Shown in pieces: positions 12,501 to 23,989 of a DNA stretch of 64,000 nucleotides (within the stretch, counting starts at the first letter, position 1; each line of letters starts with the position of its first letter). The translations under genes and the position numbers were made by a program. The stretch comes from Bactericera cockerelli (taxonomy: Eukaryota; Arthropoda; Insecta; Hemiptera; Triozidae), in NCBI GenBank assembly GCA_024516035.1, contig CM044955.1, positions 54,587,257 to 54,651,256 on the forward strand. The letters are read 5' to 3'. The notes beneath the pieces were generated by a model that had not been told where the DNA came from, made no database searches, and worked only from the letters and a program-made list of their open reading frames with translations.

Positions 12501-13850
12501 AAAATTCTAGTTACTCATCTTTCAAAATTCTAGTTCACCTTCAGATTCTAGTTCACCTTCAAATTCTAGTTCACCTTCAAAATTCTAGTTCACCTTCAAA
12601 ATTCTAGTTCACCTTCAAAATTCTAGTTCACCTTCAAAATTCTTGGTCAAATTCAAAATTCTAGTTCACCTTCAAAATTCTAGTTCACCTTCAAAATTCT
12701 AGTTCACCTTCAAAATTCTAGTTCACCTTCAAAATTCTAGTTCACCTTCAAAAATTCTAGTTCACCTTCAAAATTCTAGTTCACTTTCAAATTCTAGTTC
12801 ACCTTCATGATTCTAGTTCACCTTCAAAATTCTAGTTCACCTTCAAAATTCTAGTTCACCTTCAAAATTCTAGTTCACCTTCAAAATTCTAGTTCACCTT
12901 CAAAATTCTTGGTCAATTCAAATATTCTAGTTCACCTTCAAATTCTTGTTCACCTTCAAAATTCTTTTTCACCTTCAAATTCTAGTTCTCCTTCAAAATT
13001 CTAGTTCACCTTCAAAATTCTTGTTCACCTTCAAAATTATAGTTCACCTTCCAAATTCTAGTTACCAAACTTCAAAATTCTAGTTACTTCAAAATTCTAT
13101 TCACCTTCAAAATTCTGTTCACCTTCAAAATTCTAGTTCACCTTCAAATTATGTTCACTTTCCAAATTCTAGTTCACCTTCAAATTCTAGTTCACCTTCC
13201 AAATTCTAGTTCACCTTCAAAATTCTAGTTCACCTTCAAAATTCTGTTCACCTTCCAAATTCTAGTTCACCTTCCAAATTCTAGTTCATACTCTCAATCT
13301 AGTTCACCTTCAAAATTCCTGTCACTTCCAAATTCTAGTCACCTTCAAAATTCTAGTTCACTTCCAAATTCTAGTTCACCTTCAAAATTCTAATTTTCAC
13401 CTTCAAAATTCTAGTTCACCTTCAAAATTCTATTTCACCTTCAAATATTCAGTTCACCTTCAAAATTCTAGTTCACCTTCAAAAATTTCACCAATCTATT
13501 CACCTTCAAAATTCTAGTTCTCCTTCAAAATTCTAGTTCACCTTCAAAATTCTAGTTCTCCTTCAAAATTCTAGTTCACCTTCAAAATTCTTGTTCACCC
13601 TTCAAAATTATAGTTCACCTTCCAAATTCTAGTTAAACTTCAAAATTCTTGTTCACCCCCTAAAAATTATTTATCACCTTTGAAATTCTAGTTTTCTCTC
13701 TAAATTATAGTCCACCTTCAAAATTATTGGTCACCTGCAAAATTGAATTCTTGGTACATTATCACCTTCCAAATTCTATAACACCTTTAAAATTATTGGT
13801 CACCCTCAAGATTCTAGTTCACCTAAATTTTAGTTCATCGTTAAATTCTA
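9590..13850. repeat. 20-bp satellite array (~4.3 kb)
   Basis: About 200 tandem units of consensus ttcaaaattctagttcacct. The centre (about 10360-11300) is highly homogeneous; both flanks carry more substitutions and small indels ('ttccaaattc', 'cctggtcac'). Near 11400, 11660, 12150, 12510 and 13050 short irregular insertions break the phase, which may be real or long-read error. No spacers of unique sequence occur, so it is not a CRISPR. The 12-base core is shared with the 22-bp array at 2488-3530. Confidence 0.95.
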
Positions 13851-13884
13851 GCTAGTTAACATTCCAAATCGAACCCCCTTGGCC

Positions 13885-14240
13885 GGATGGACGCTGATGA
13901 CTTGATGATAGGTGAAATTTAACTCGAAGATGATTCCTTGATGATTGATGAGACTTGGCCCGAAGGTGATGACCTCACGATGGATGACACATGACCGAAA
14001 GTTGATGACTTGATGTTGGATTACACTTGGCGTGACTGTGTTGGCTTAATGATGCATGACACTAAAACCGAAGGTGATGACTTGATGATGAATGACACTT
14101 GGCCCGCAGGTGATGTCTTGATGTTGGATTACACTTGCCATGACTGTGATGGATGACACGAAACCCGAAGATCAATTGGCCCGAAGGTGATAAAGTTTTA
14201 CCCTGAAAGTGGTGACCTTTTGTGTGATGACACCCTAAAA
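13885..14240. repeat. Degenerate GATGAC-rich tandem repeat
   Basis: Loosely repeated phrases of 'gatgacttgatgatggatga', 'cacttggcccgaaggtgatg' with a period of about 50-60 bp. The 69-aa minus-strand frame here is a by-product of the repeat. Confidence 0.6.
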
Positions 14241-14271
14241 TACGAAGTGCAAAAGGAGATGATGTATTCAA

Positions 14272-15235
14272 CTTCCTGGAGGCGTATAGTCAACGTAGCT
14301 CGATGATGTCTGGATGAAGGAACTCACAACATAATTTGTAATTATATTTCTGCCACTGCAACAAAAACTTCTTTATGAATCTTCTCGTATAAAATAAACA
14401 TCTCATAAAGTGTAGAAAGAATTATATCAATCGCCTCATGACTGGAGTTTTTTCCTTCTTTTTAGTTGATACCTTGTGAGCTTTATTGGCAATGAGAATG
14501 GAAAGAGGAAAGTTAGCGGGGAAATGAAAAAAGAAACCCAAAGAAATTTCGCATAACAATGAATAAATACTGTAATAATAATGAATCAGGAGAAGTCAGT
14601 GACGTGGTTATAGCGGGATACGTGGGGTTCGATTACTGATGTTATGATTTAATTATAGTTGACAAAAATAAACGCGATTTTCTATGGGATCAATTTCTCC
14701 GAGGTCTTATAATTATCATTTTTTTTTGCCTATAGTTTTCCCCTTTGCAAAAGACCTTCAGTAGCTTCATCAGTAAGGCGACGGCTGTTTCGTTACCTTC
14801 AGGTTTGAATAAGACTTTCAATGAGGTTAGGTTTGGTTAGGTTCCATGATATCACTTTTGTCATTTAATACCAACATGCATGAGTAGTACACCAACATGC
14901 ATCACAATATTTTTATCATTATTATAAATCTTCAATACTAGCGCCAAAATATCGACATCCAAATTGTATTATTATTTGGTTTCATACTCTTAAAAAAATC
15001 ATACAAAAAAATCAATAATAAGAAGAAAAAATATGTAATCTTGGATCATTGATGATTATACTGTGTCTTTTGGCAACTCTCTCTTATGAAATCAGTCTTT
15101 TAAAATATATTTATTTTATTGTCTCTCTCTTTATTATTATCTGACCTGATTGCAGGGTTTTCAGTGAAACCTTTATAATTAACACTGTCACCTTATTAGA
15201 TCTGTTGTGACCAGTTGATTCTATTTGGTTTTAAT
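14272..15235. other. Unannotated intergenic stretch
   Basis: No convincing coding frame, splice pair, tRNA-like motif or array. AT-rich, with short runs such as 'catgcatgagtagtacaccaacatgcatca' (inexact direct repeat near 14874-14904). Confidence 0.4.
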
Positions 15236-15239
15236 GTGC

Positions 15240-15456
15240 TGATTGAGTCAGGACGGGGGTTTAACGCTCCATTCGCTGGGAATCGTACCAGCTACCCACA
15301 TTAACCTCACCCAGCCCGGGTAGGGCCGGAAATGCTAACCAGCATCACGTGTTTGGAAGGAACGGAATTTTATTCGAAAAATCTGCCCCAACCGGGGATC
15401 GAACTCGGGATCTCTGGACTACGGGCAGTAGTCTCAACCGTCACGCCACGGAGGCT
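15240..15456 (-). mobile_element. tRNA-derived SINE, family F
   Basis: On the minus strand it starts with 'agcctccgtggcgtgacggt', carries 'cccgagttcgatccccggtt' (B box GTTCGATCC) and ends with the 'gaatggagcgttaaaccccc' body. Copies lie at 41081-41411 and 54778-54968, and a diverged one at 29815-30025. Confidence 0.75.
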
Positions 15457-15761
15457 CTTACTATAAAAATTACAAAAAAAGAGATAATACGCAAATGAAT
15501 CTTTTCATTGTAAACGTCACAGTATGTTTTCGCTATAAGTTTTTTTCCTCCATTCCGCCACTGAATTACAAAACGGAACACACAGAATAATTGTCTGATT
15601 CTTTTCAATAAGTAGGTAGCAATAGACGGGAAATATAAATATTAAAAAATATCATCGTACCTTTTGTTGTGCGTCGTATCTTTTATCGTCAGAGAGGTAA
15701 AAAAGTAGTCCCTACTCTCTCCCTCCCTCTCGCCCCTCTCTCTATCTCCCTCTTCTTTTAT

Positions 15762-15981
15762 AATAATAATGATAATACTCTTTAGTGGAAGGTAACCACC
15801 AGGCGAGGTTAATGCTCAAAGCATTTCCTACCACCTAACCCTCAGAGTCTTATTATTATTATGTGGTCACAAACTCAAATGAATGAGGAAAAATTCATGC
15901 ACTGGATGGAATTCGAACCAACGGATCCCTACGCTACCTGGATTACCAGACTAGCGCGTTAACCACTTGACTACTAGTGCT
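15762..15981 (-). mobile_element. tRNA-derived SINE, family A
   Basis: Minus-strand order: 'agtagtcaagtggttaacgc' (A-box region), 'ggttcgaattcc' (B box), then the body 'tgagggttaggtggtaggaa', 'aacctcgcctggtggttacc' and an (ATT)n tail at 15761-15775. It is a near-complete copy of the commonest SINE in the window. Confidence 0.88.
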
Positions 15982-16133
15982 TTTACATTACTCCTCTCGT
16001 CATAACGGAGAATCTTATTAATGAGAAATAAATGAGTTTGTTGTTTTAGCGAGACACACAGCTTGGTCAAATTATACGTCATATTGAACTGTTTTAAATA
16101 GCACGCTGAACATACCAGTTTGCGTTCTGTCAC

Positions 16134-16265
16134 TGAAGTTCAGCAGTGTTCAGGAAGGTTATGACTTGGATGGGTGACCATTCAAATTTGAACCCTCCTG
16201 ATGGGCTTTTCTCGGACCAATTATTGATAGGCTTAGGTTAATAATATCTCCAGCGAGAGAGGGTA
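16134..16265 (+). mobile_element. 5S rRNA-like fragment (SINE3-like)
   Basis: Contains 'ttatgacttggatgggtgac', close to the internal control region of animal 5S rRNA (GGTTAGTACTTGGATGGGTGACC), followed by non-5S sequence 'cattcaaatttgaaccctcc'. The same hybrid recurs at 44443-44535, so this is a dispersed 5S-derived repeat rather than a 5S gene. Confidence 0.6.
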
Positions 16266-16377
16266 AAACCGCCGGCACGATATGAACTTAGCAGTTAAAA
16301 GGGACGCTGAACCTCAAAATATTACCAACGTGTTATTGTTATTCAAAACATTGTAATGAAATCATGTATAAAAATAA

Positions 16378-16510
16378 ACCGACCTCAGTAGCTTGAGTTG
16401 CACTTGCAACCTGGAGGTCAGTGGTTCAAGTCCCAGTTTCAGCGTAGATTTAGTAGAGCGAGTTTGAGTAGTTGTGATATTACAAATGTGATTAACACGA
16501 ATATGATAAC
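16378..16510 (+). mobile_element. tRNA-derived SINE, family B
   Basis: 'ccgacctcagtagcttgagt', 'aacctggaggtcagtggttc', 'gtttcagcgtagatttagta', 'gagtagttgtgatattacaa' in order; full head and body. Confidence 0.8.
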
Positions 16511-16689
16511 TTATGTATAAAAATAAAGCACAAATATTGTTTGGAAAAAAAATGTATATGCAAAGACCAATTTGTTTTCTATACTTACTGTTGTTGTTAG
16601 ATGGGTTCGGAAGCAGAATGAAAGGACTTCTTCTCAAAGTAACTGAGGAAGAGAAAAATATAAACACACCCCAAATAAAACCGGGGGAA

Positions 16690-17075
16690 TTGGAATGTCT
16701 CCTCTTTCCCCCCCTCTCCCTTTCTCTTTTCTGAGTTTTCCCTCTGAAAATTACCTCCTGTTGCGTCTCCCTCCCACCCCCACCTCTCTCTCTTTCTCTC
16801 TCCCTCCCTCTCTCTCCCTCCCTCTCTCTTCCTCTCTCCCCCTCTCTCTCCCTCTCTCTCTCTCTCTCTCCCCCTCCCTCCCTCCCTCCCCCCCACCCCC
16901 TCTCTCTCTCTCCCCCTCTCCCTCTACCATTAATTCCCTTATCTTCTCTCTCTCTCTCTGTGACGCTCCCTTGTATTTCCTCTCTCTGTCGGTTTCAGGC
17001 ATTCCATCTTGCGTTAAATTAAGTTCATATTATTTTCATCAGTTCTCCTTCTCTCTCCCCCCCCCCCCCCACCAG

Positions 17076-17160
<85 letters not shown>
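16690..17160. repeat. (CT)n/(CCT)n microsatellite block
   Basis: About 470 bp of almost pure pyrimidine on the + strand, with a perfect-looking (TC)n segment near 17076-17158 and runs of C at 17056-17070. Open frames of S/L/P on one strand and R/E on the other are artefacts of the dinucleotide. Confidence 0.92.
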
Positions 17161-17161
<1 letters not shown>

Positions 17162-17477
17162 CGTCTTCTCTTAGAGTTCTGTGTGAAATTTAGCTTTATT
17201 ATCAACTTCTTATTTTTCCACTTTCAACTCTCTTCTGATTTTTTCTCTCATTTCTGGAGCTGCGTTCACATTGACGGCATTTTCCCTCTGTTGACTTTGT
17301 GTGATAGCTTCCTCGCGCCTTCCAGATATGTATCTATGTTGCGCCTTCAAGAATTGATGACTGTTGTATAGGCTACTATTTTTTTAAGTTAATTGTGCCC
17401 CACAGTCATTTTCACATTACTTCAGGGCACTTTAGCTTTACACAAATGCCATTTCGGAAACGGAAAAACTCAGTCGG

Positions 17478-17560
17478 GATTTTCCGCTCCGGCCGGGATT
17501 CGAACCCACAACCTCCGGGTCAGTAATCAATGCTCTTAACCACTGAGCCACGGAGGTCGG
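17478..17560 (-). mobile_element. tRNA-like SINE head
   Basis: Minus strand reads 'ccgacctccgtggctcagtg' followed by 'gttgtgggttcgaatcccgg', i.e. an A-box-like and a perfect B-box (GGTTCGAATCC). The full region 17395-17560 may be one SINE. The acceptor stem does not pair well, so it is not called a tRNA gene. Confidence 0.6.
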
Positions 17561-17647
17561 CATACTCTGGTGGTAGAACTTCTGAGCCTCGAGTTCCTCT
17601 TGCTCTTCTGGGGTGTCCAATACACTCAACTGGGTGGAGCGAGATAG

Positions 17648-17810
17648 TCACCACCGCGGCCGAAGTGTAGTAGCGCGCTAGCCTTGCACGCATGGTGACC
17701 TGGGTTCGATCCGCGGCAGGTAAAATTTTTTTTGTCAAGGTAATTTTAGTCAGGCAGGTATGATGAATTTTTGATATCACTCTCGTGATTAACACAAATA
17801 TGATATTCAA
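17648..17810 (+). mobile_element. tRNA-derived SINE, family C
   Basis: 'gtagcgcgctagccttgcac', 'ggtgacctgggttcgatccg' (B box GGTTCGATCC), with a body and tail ('gatatcactctcgtgattaa') that resemble family B, so this copy may be a B/C hybrid. Confidence 0.65.
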
Positions 17811-18239
17811 CAGGAATATGATAATTAACACAAATATCATAATCAACAGTGTTCGGAAAATTTTGTGCTGTAGATTTGTAAAAGATCCATGCTCTTGTCT
17901 ACACAGCAAACATTTTGTAATTCCTATCTCACAAAACCACAATATTGTAATTACAGGGAGGAAAAGGGATGGGAAAGTGTGAGAGGAAATAATTTAGAGA
18001 AAGAGAATACGAGAGGGAAAAACCGAAAAAGGAAGTAGAGAGGGAAATAGAGACAGATTAGAGAGGAAGGAAAAGAAAAAGAGAGGGGAGAAGAGTGAGA
18101 GGGGAGCATATTTAAAATAGAGAGAGAGAGAGATAGAAAGATGATGTAGAGAGGGAACGATAGAAGAAAGAAGAAGAAGGAGGAACGTGGACGTAAATAA
18201 ATTTCATAGATTACATGGAAAGTAAAAAATTAACACCAC

Positions 18240-18680
18240 AGGGATTGTTCTTCTCTCTCTCTCTTTTCCTCCTCCTGTGTGTCCTCTATTATACTTTCTC
18301 TCTCTTTCTTTTCCCTTCTCTAATGTCTCTCACCTCTTTCTCTTTATTTTCTTCCACCTATATCTCATATATTCTTCTTTCTCTCTCTTTCTTTTCCCTT
18401 CTCTCTTTCACCTCTTTCTCTTTATTTTCTTCCACCTGTCTCTCATATATTCTTCTTTCTCTCTCTTTTTTCCCCTTCTCTGATGTCTCTAACCTTTTCT
18501 CTCTCACCTCTTTTTCTTTATTTTCTTCCACCCGCCTCTCATATGTTCTTCTCTCTCTCTCTTTCTTTTCCCTTCTCTGATGTCTCTAACCTTCTCTTTC
18601 TCTTTGTTTTCTTCCTCATGTCTCTCATATATTCTTCTCTCTCTCTTTTTTTCTCTCCTTCTCTGATGTTGACATTTTCA
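18240..18680. repeat. CT-rich minisatellite
   Basis: Repeated phrases 'ctcatatattcttctttctc' and 'ttcccttctctgatgtctct' at intervals of roughly 65-75 bp within a pyrimidine-rich background, about six degenerate units. Left of it (18000-18190) lies a purine-rich segment of the opposite composition. Confidence 0.75.
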
Positions 18681-18709
18681 TGTCTTTGCTCTGGCACATA
18701 ACCAAAATT

Positions 18710-18880
18710 ATGTAACGAACTTATGTAACGATATTGTGTAACGATATTATGTAACGATATTATGTAACGAAATATCGAATTGTAAAGGGAGAGAAGTCTT
18801 CTAATATCGGATATCGATATTATGGTTTCGATATTATCGATATACGTAATATCGATATTTTCGTTTCGATATTGCAACCC
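18710..18880. repeat. ATGTAACGATATT tandem repeat and TATCGATA palindromes
   Basis: Four to five units of 'atgtaacgatatt' (18711-18770) pass into a stretch dense in 'atatcgatat' self-complementary words (18805-18870). No known binding site is assigned. Confidence 0.6.
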
Positions 18881-19019
18881 TAAGAGAAGAGGGAAAGTGT
18901 GTGTCATGCGCACAATACGAAATTTGGTCAGTTGGGTTTTGGACCTTGAATAGTAAAGATGAAAATGTCGACATGGTTGCAGACTCGTATGCAAGCGTTT
19001 TTTAAACAAAAATCTCTAA

Positions 19020-19210
19020 CCTTCTCGCTCCCTGTCTCTCCCTCTCTCTCTCTCTCTCCCTCTCTCTCTCTCTATCCCCCTCTCTCTCTCTATCTATCCC
19101 CCTCTCTCTCTCTATCCCTCTCTCTCTCTCTCTCCCTCTCTCTCTCACTCTCTCTCTCTCCTTCATTCTCTATTTCACTGCTTCTTTTCCTCTCCCTTTC
19201 TTTCATATTT
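19020..19210. repeat. (CT)n microsatellite
   Basis: Pyrimidine tract with (TC)n and 'ctatcccc' interruptions. Low complexity only. Confidence 0.85.
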
Positions 19211-19440
19211 TTCCTGTCACATTCGAGACCCGAGCAGCCTCATCACAACTCTGTCCAGATTTCAAACCCGTTGCTTTCTCTTATTTCACGCCTGGACGCA
19301 GGCAGGTCCCTGGTCACCACGTCCCATTCTAGCAACATTAGTAGCTGAGTGGTCTTCTGCCCAACCTGGGCTGAGTGAGGTTAATGTGGGTAGCTCGTCC
19401 TGGTAAATAATTCAAGACGTACAAACCTAACCTCAATGAC

Positions 19441-19600
19441 TGGATCCTCTTGAGCTCGGCTTGCACTCCAGGTGACCCGGGTTCGAATCCCGGCGGGGTC
19501 GGAATTTTTTCGGCTCTGTACTTTGGATGTCGGGGCCTACCCTAGACTCGTGAGAACATTTGGGCTAGCTCTTTATCTTTAAGACGACACAACTGTGTAC
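19441..19600 (+). mobile_element. tRNA-derived SINE, family C
   Basis: Contains 'aggtgacccgggttcgaatc' (B box), 'cccggcggggtcggaatttt' and the family body 'gctctgtactttggatgtcg', 'ctagactcgtgagaacattt'. Confidence 0.7.
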
Positions 19601-20386
19601 AATAAGTTCATAATTTTTACTAGGAGTTTTATAGTTAGGTAGGTGATCGTATCACCGGTACCTGATTGAGAAAGTCCCAGGATAAAATCAATAAAAATCT
19701 CTTTCATCGGCACAAAAAACCGCTCAAATATAGAAAATTATTAGTTTTAATATGGCAGTACAAGATTCATTTTTATACAATCACGTGTGTAGTTCTATCT
19801 ATTTAATTATCTCTAGTCTAAGCATTATGCTGGGTCCACTCAGGTTCAACATGCAACACGTTGCTGCAACATGTGTGTGGTAATTGGAACACTGTTGCAG
19901 TTCGTGTTCCTCAGTGATTTATTCTGTTTTAATATTCAGGTGCCGTCCACACACGTGCAACATAGTAGCAACAAAGATCAAAGATGTTCGGTAGAAAACC
20001 GACATCTTCATGGATAATTTTTGAACATTCATGTTCGTGTTCAGAAGCCGTCCACACAGAGTAAAAACATGTGGCATGTTGCACCTGTGTGGACCCAGCA
20101 TAACTTAACTTGAGACGCCCATCAAGCCAAGCACTCTCATCTTGAGAAGGTATTGATAGGCTTGAAGCGGGCGATGAAGCTTGGTATGTCGCGAGAATGT
20201 AGAGATCACTTACACATATGGAGAGGAAAGTGTACTGAAGTGTATTAAGCTAAAACTTTCTGGCGGAAAACTTTTTAGTCCCCTCTCCATATCTCTCCAT
20301 ACGTCCCTCCCTCTATATCTCTTCCCATTATTGAATATCACTTCCCTCCCTCTCTCCACATCTCCATTTTCTTTCCGTCCCTCTCC

Positions 20387-20599
20387 ATAATAATAACACT
20401 CTTTAGTGGAAGGTAACCACCAGGCGAGGTTAATGCTCAAAGCATTTTCCACCACCTAACCCTCAGAGTCTTATTATTATGTGGTCACAAATTCAAATTA
20501 ATGAGGAAAAATTCATGCACTGGGTGGGATTCGAACCAACGGATCCCTACTATACCTGGATTACCCAACTAAAGCGTTAACCACTTGACTACCAGTGCA
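20387..20599 (-). mobile_element. tRNA-derived SINE, family A
   Basis: Minus-strand head 'tgcactggtagtcaagtggt', B box 'ggttcgaatccc', body 'ctgagggttaggtggtggaa' and (ATT)n tail. Near complete. Confidence 0.88.
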
Positions 20600-20814
20600 T
20601 TCCATGTATCCATAGTCCACTTTTTTTCCTCCCCTCCTCTACCTCTATTTATATCTTTCCTCTCCCTCAGTATCTCTCACTACGGTTGCTCTCTCTTCCT
20701 CTCCCTTATCCCCCTCCCATCGCTGTCTCCCTCCTCTCCAGTATCTACCTCTTCCCCTCCATCTCCTCCTCCCCACTCAAAGTGTTACTCCTTTTGTTAT
20801 GATTTTGAACTTTT

Positions 20815-21525
20815 CCACTACACAATATTTCCTAACATAATTATCATGTTCAAGTTTGAGATTTATTTTACTGTGTGTTTCACTCATCACATGATATTTC
20901 CTAACATAAGTATCTTGTTCAAGTTTGAGATTTATTTTACTGTGTTTCACTCATCACATGATATTTCCTAACAGAAGTATCTTGTTCAAGTTTGAGATTT
21001 ATTTTACTGTGTTTCACTCATCACATGATATTTCCTAACAAAATTATCATGTTCAAGTTTGAGATTTATTTTACTGGGTGTTTCACTCATCACATGATAT
21101 TTCCTAACATAATTATCATGTTCAAGTTTGAGATTTATTTTACTGGGTGTTTCACTCATCACATGATATTTCCTAACATAAGTATCATGTTCAAGTTTGA
21201 GATTTATTTTACTGGGTGTTTCACTCATCACATGATATTTCCTAACATAATTATCTTGTTCAAGTGTGAGATTTATTTTACTGGGTGTTTCACTCATCAC
21301 ATGATATTTCCTAACATAAGAATCATGTTCAAGTTTGAGATTTATTTTACTGGGTGTTTCACTCATCACATTGATATTTCCTAACATAATTATCATGTTC
21401 AAGTTTGAGATATATTTTACTGGGTGTTTCACTCATCACATGATATTTCCTAACATAAGTATCATCTTCAAGTTTGAGATTCATTTTCCTGGTTTTCTCA
21501 CTCATCATATGATTTCCTAACATAA
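20815..21525. repeat. 69-bp minisatellite
   Basis: About ten tandem units of 69 bp (ttcctaacataattatcatg / ttcaagtttgagatttattt / tactgggtgtttcactcatc / acatgatat). The unit length is a multiple of three and has no stop in one frame of each strand, so 130-142-aa repetitive frames appear on both strands. There is no start context, flanking exon or sign of selection to treat either as a protein. Confidence 0.92.
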
Positions 21526-21617
21526 TTATTTTGGCGCTAAATGTGTAATGGATCCCACTCATTTCTTGTATTTTTCTTGTATCCCACTGTTTGAGTATGT
21601 GACCACGTACATAATAT

Positions 21618-23272
21618 ACAGGGTGTCCCACCAAACTTGGACACCTCAAATTACTCGGCCCCTGAAAGAGTTTTTGAAAAATAAAAAATCCTAGGGTACA
21701 TAGTCTAATTATGCGGTTTCAGTCATGAATTTTTTTTTATACAGGGTGGTTCAAAAGTCAGAAATTGAGGTGTCAAATTTCGATTTTTAAATGGATCGAC
21801 CTGAATTTTATTTGATAATTTTACTTCTAAATGGTTCTTGAGTACTTTTTCAAACAAAAATTTTACATACAGGGTGGTTTTTTTCGACCAATTTTTTTTC
21901 TAAATCTCGAATAACTCAAGTTTTTTTAATTTTTTCGATGACAAGAATAGAGAGTGTTTGTGTAATGAAAACACGCACTTTCAATTGGCATCAATTTTTT
22001 TTATACAGGGTGGTTCACAAGTGAAATAATTACTTGATTTTTTTTAAAACTGAGTTTTTTTAATTTTCTATTTGGGATTAATAATTCTAACCTAATTTTA
22101 CACATTTTTTGTTAGTCATATCGAAAAACTAAACTAAAGTGTTGTACAGGGTGAGACATAATTTTTTTGTGACACCCTGTATATGGGCAGTCAAAGAGAC
22201 GTAAAATTAAACAGAAAGACTAAATGTGCAAGAAAAACTTCGATTTTTAATTATATAAAAAAGTTATGGTGTTTTAACTAATATTGTCACATGGACCACC
22301 CTGTAGATATTTTCTTAAAACATCATATGGGTAGTCGAAATTGTCTAAAATTCAACGAGGAGTCCAAATCTGAAAGAAAAAAATGAATTCAAAAAGCCAT
22401 TTTCAATTTTGTGTCTACACCTACCTACTTTTTATTTTTAGTTTTAAAATCATTCAGTGTGTACACCAAATTGAAAATGGCTTCAAAATTCGTGTTTTTT
22501 ACTTGTTTTTCCCCACGATTCGAAGTCTTCGTTGAATTTTATACAACCTCGAGTACCCACATGATAGTTTAAGAGAATATCTACAGGGTGGTCCATGCGA
22601 CAATATGAGTTAAAACACCATAACATTTTGATATCATTAAAAATCAAAGTTTTTCTTGCACATTTAGTTTTTATATTTAATTTTACGTCTCTTTGACTGC
22701 CCATATACAGGGTGCCACAAAAAAATTACGTCTCACCCTGTACAACACTTTAGTTTTGTTTTTCGATATGACTAACAAAAAATGTGTAAAATTAGGTTAG
22801 AATTATTAATCCCAAATAAAAAATTAAAAAAACTCAGTTTTAAAAAATATCAAGTCATTATTTCACTTGTGAACCACCCTGTATAAAAAAAATTGATGCC
22901 AATTGAAAGTGCGTGTTTTCATTACACAAACACTCTCTATTCTTGTTATCGAAAAAATTAAACAAACTTGAGTTATTCGAGATTTAGAAAAAAAATTGGT
23001 CGAAAAAAAAAACCACCCTCTATGTAAAATTTTTGTTTAAAAAAGTACTCAAGAACCATTTAGAAGTAAAATTATCAAATAAAATTCAGGTCGATCCATT
23101 TAAAAATCGAAAGTTGACACCTCAATTTCTGACTTTTGAACCACCCTGTATAAAAAAAAATTCATGACTGAAACCGCATAATTAGACTAGGTACCCTAGG
23201 ATTTTTTATTTTTCAAAAACTCTTTCAGGGGCCGAGAAATTTGAGGTGTCCAAGTTTGGTGGGACACCCTGT
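21618..23272. mobile_element. 1.65-kb long inverted repeat (foldback-type element)
   Basis: The left arm starts 'acagggtgtcccaccaaact' and the right arm ends with its reverse complement. The arms (about 21618-22428 and 22459-23272, ~810 bp each) match with few differences around a ~30-bp centre. Flanks are ATAT on both sides (21614-21617, 23273-23276), a possible target duplication. Inside, the motif tacagggtggt or its complement recurs about every 120-170 bp. There is no transposase frame. It looks like a foldback/MITE-like DNA element; superfamily unknown. Confidence 0.85.
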
Positions 23273-23629
23273 ATATAAATAAATCATTTTTTTTATGTTT
23301 CATATTTTTTGTTTGTATTCAGAGGACCCATCCTAAGCCATTTTTATTTGGCTTCTAAGATAATGTCATGAGTATATCTATATACCGGTTTTGTAATTTG
23401 ATTACTGTTTTTAAAAAATGAACTAACAACCCACTAATCCGCATGATGTAGTGTAGAGTGGCTGTAGAACATAATGGTCATGAGATATCTCCAAGCTACT
23501 GTTCATTTACTGAAGGTAATGACAGTAAATGTTTAGATTGAAACTCAAAGATTGTCGGGAAGAGATTACCATACGAAACAATCCCGCCCTCTAGAGTCTC
23601 TAGACTATTTACTGTATATACTAATAGTT

Positions 23630-23764
23630 ACTCAGTTTTCCTCACGAGGTATTAGTGGACTCCGTACGCACAAGTACAGTCTATAAATGTTTCACCGAAT
23701 TGAAGCCCAAGTCACCGCGCGTGCAATTCTAGTGCACTATTCCACTCAGCCATGGTGACTACTT
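23630..23764 (-). mobile_element. tRNA-derived SINE, family C, diverged
   Basis: Minus strand reads 'agtcaccatggctgagtgga' then a diverged B-box region and the body 'ctaatacctcgtgaggaaaa'. Confidence 0.6.
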
Positions 23765-23989
23765 ATTATTTAAACATTTAAAAAAATGCAATTGTTGAAC
23801 TCCAATTCCTTTTCAGTAAATCTTTCGGGTCAGTTTCGAATTCCCAGTGAAATTTCCTCAGCACAAACATCTCGAGATTCTAAAACAATGAATTAAACTT
23901 TCCTGTAACTGCTGAGGACATCAAAGGGAAAGAGAAGGAAGTCTCGCAAATTAAATGACGACTTCTTTGTTTCCCTGTCTCTCTTTCTT

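Noticed and set aside
9590..13850. Possible CRISPR array
   Set aside because: Units are contiguous with no unique spacers, only 20 bp, and the DNA is eukaryotic with no cas genes.
16134..16265. Functional 5S rRNA gene
   Set aside because: Only the internal control region matches; flanks are not 5S, and a second copy has the same non-5S tail.
16695..17205. Ser/Leu/Pro-rich and Arg/Glu-rich frames of 60-160 aa
   Set aside because: They are pure products of (CT)n on one strand and (GA)n on the other.
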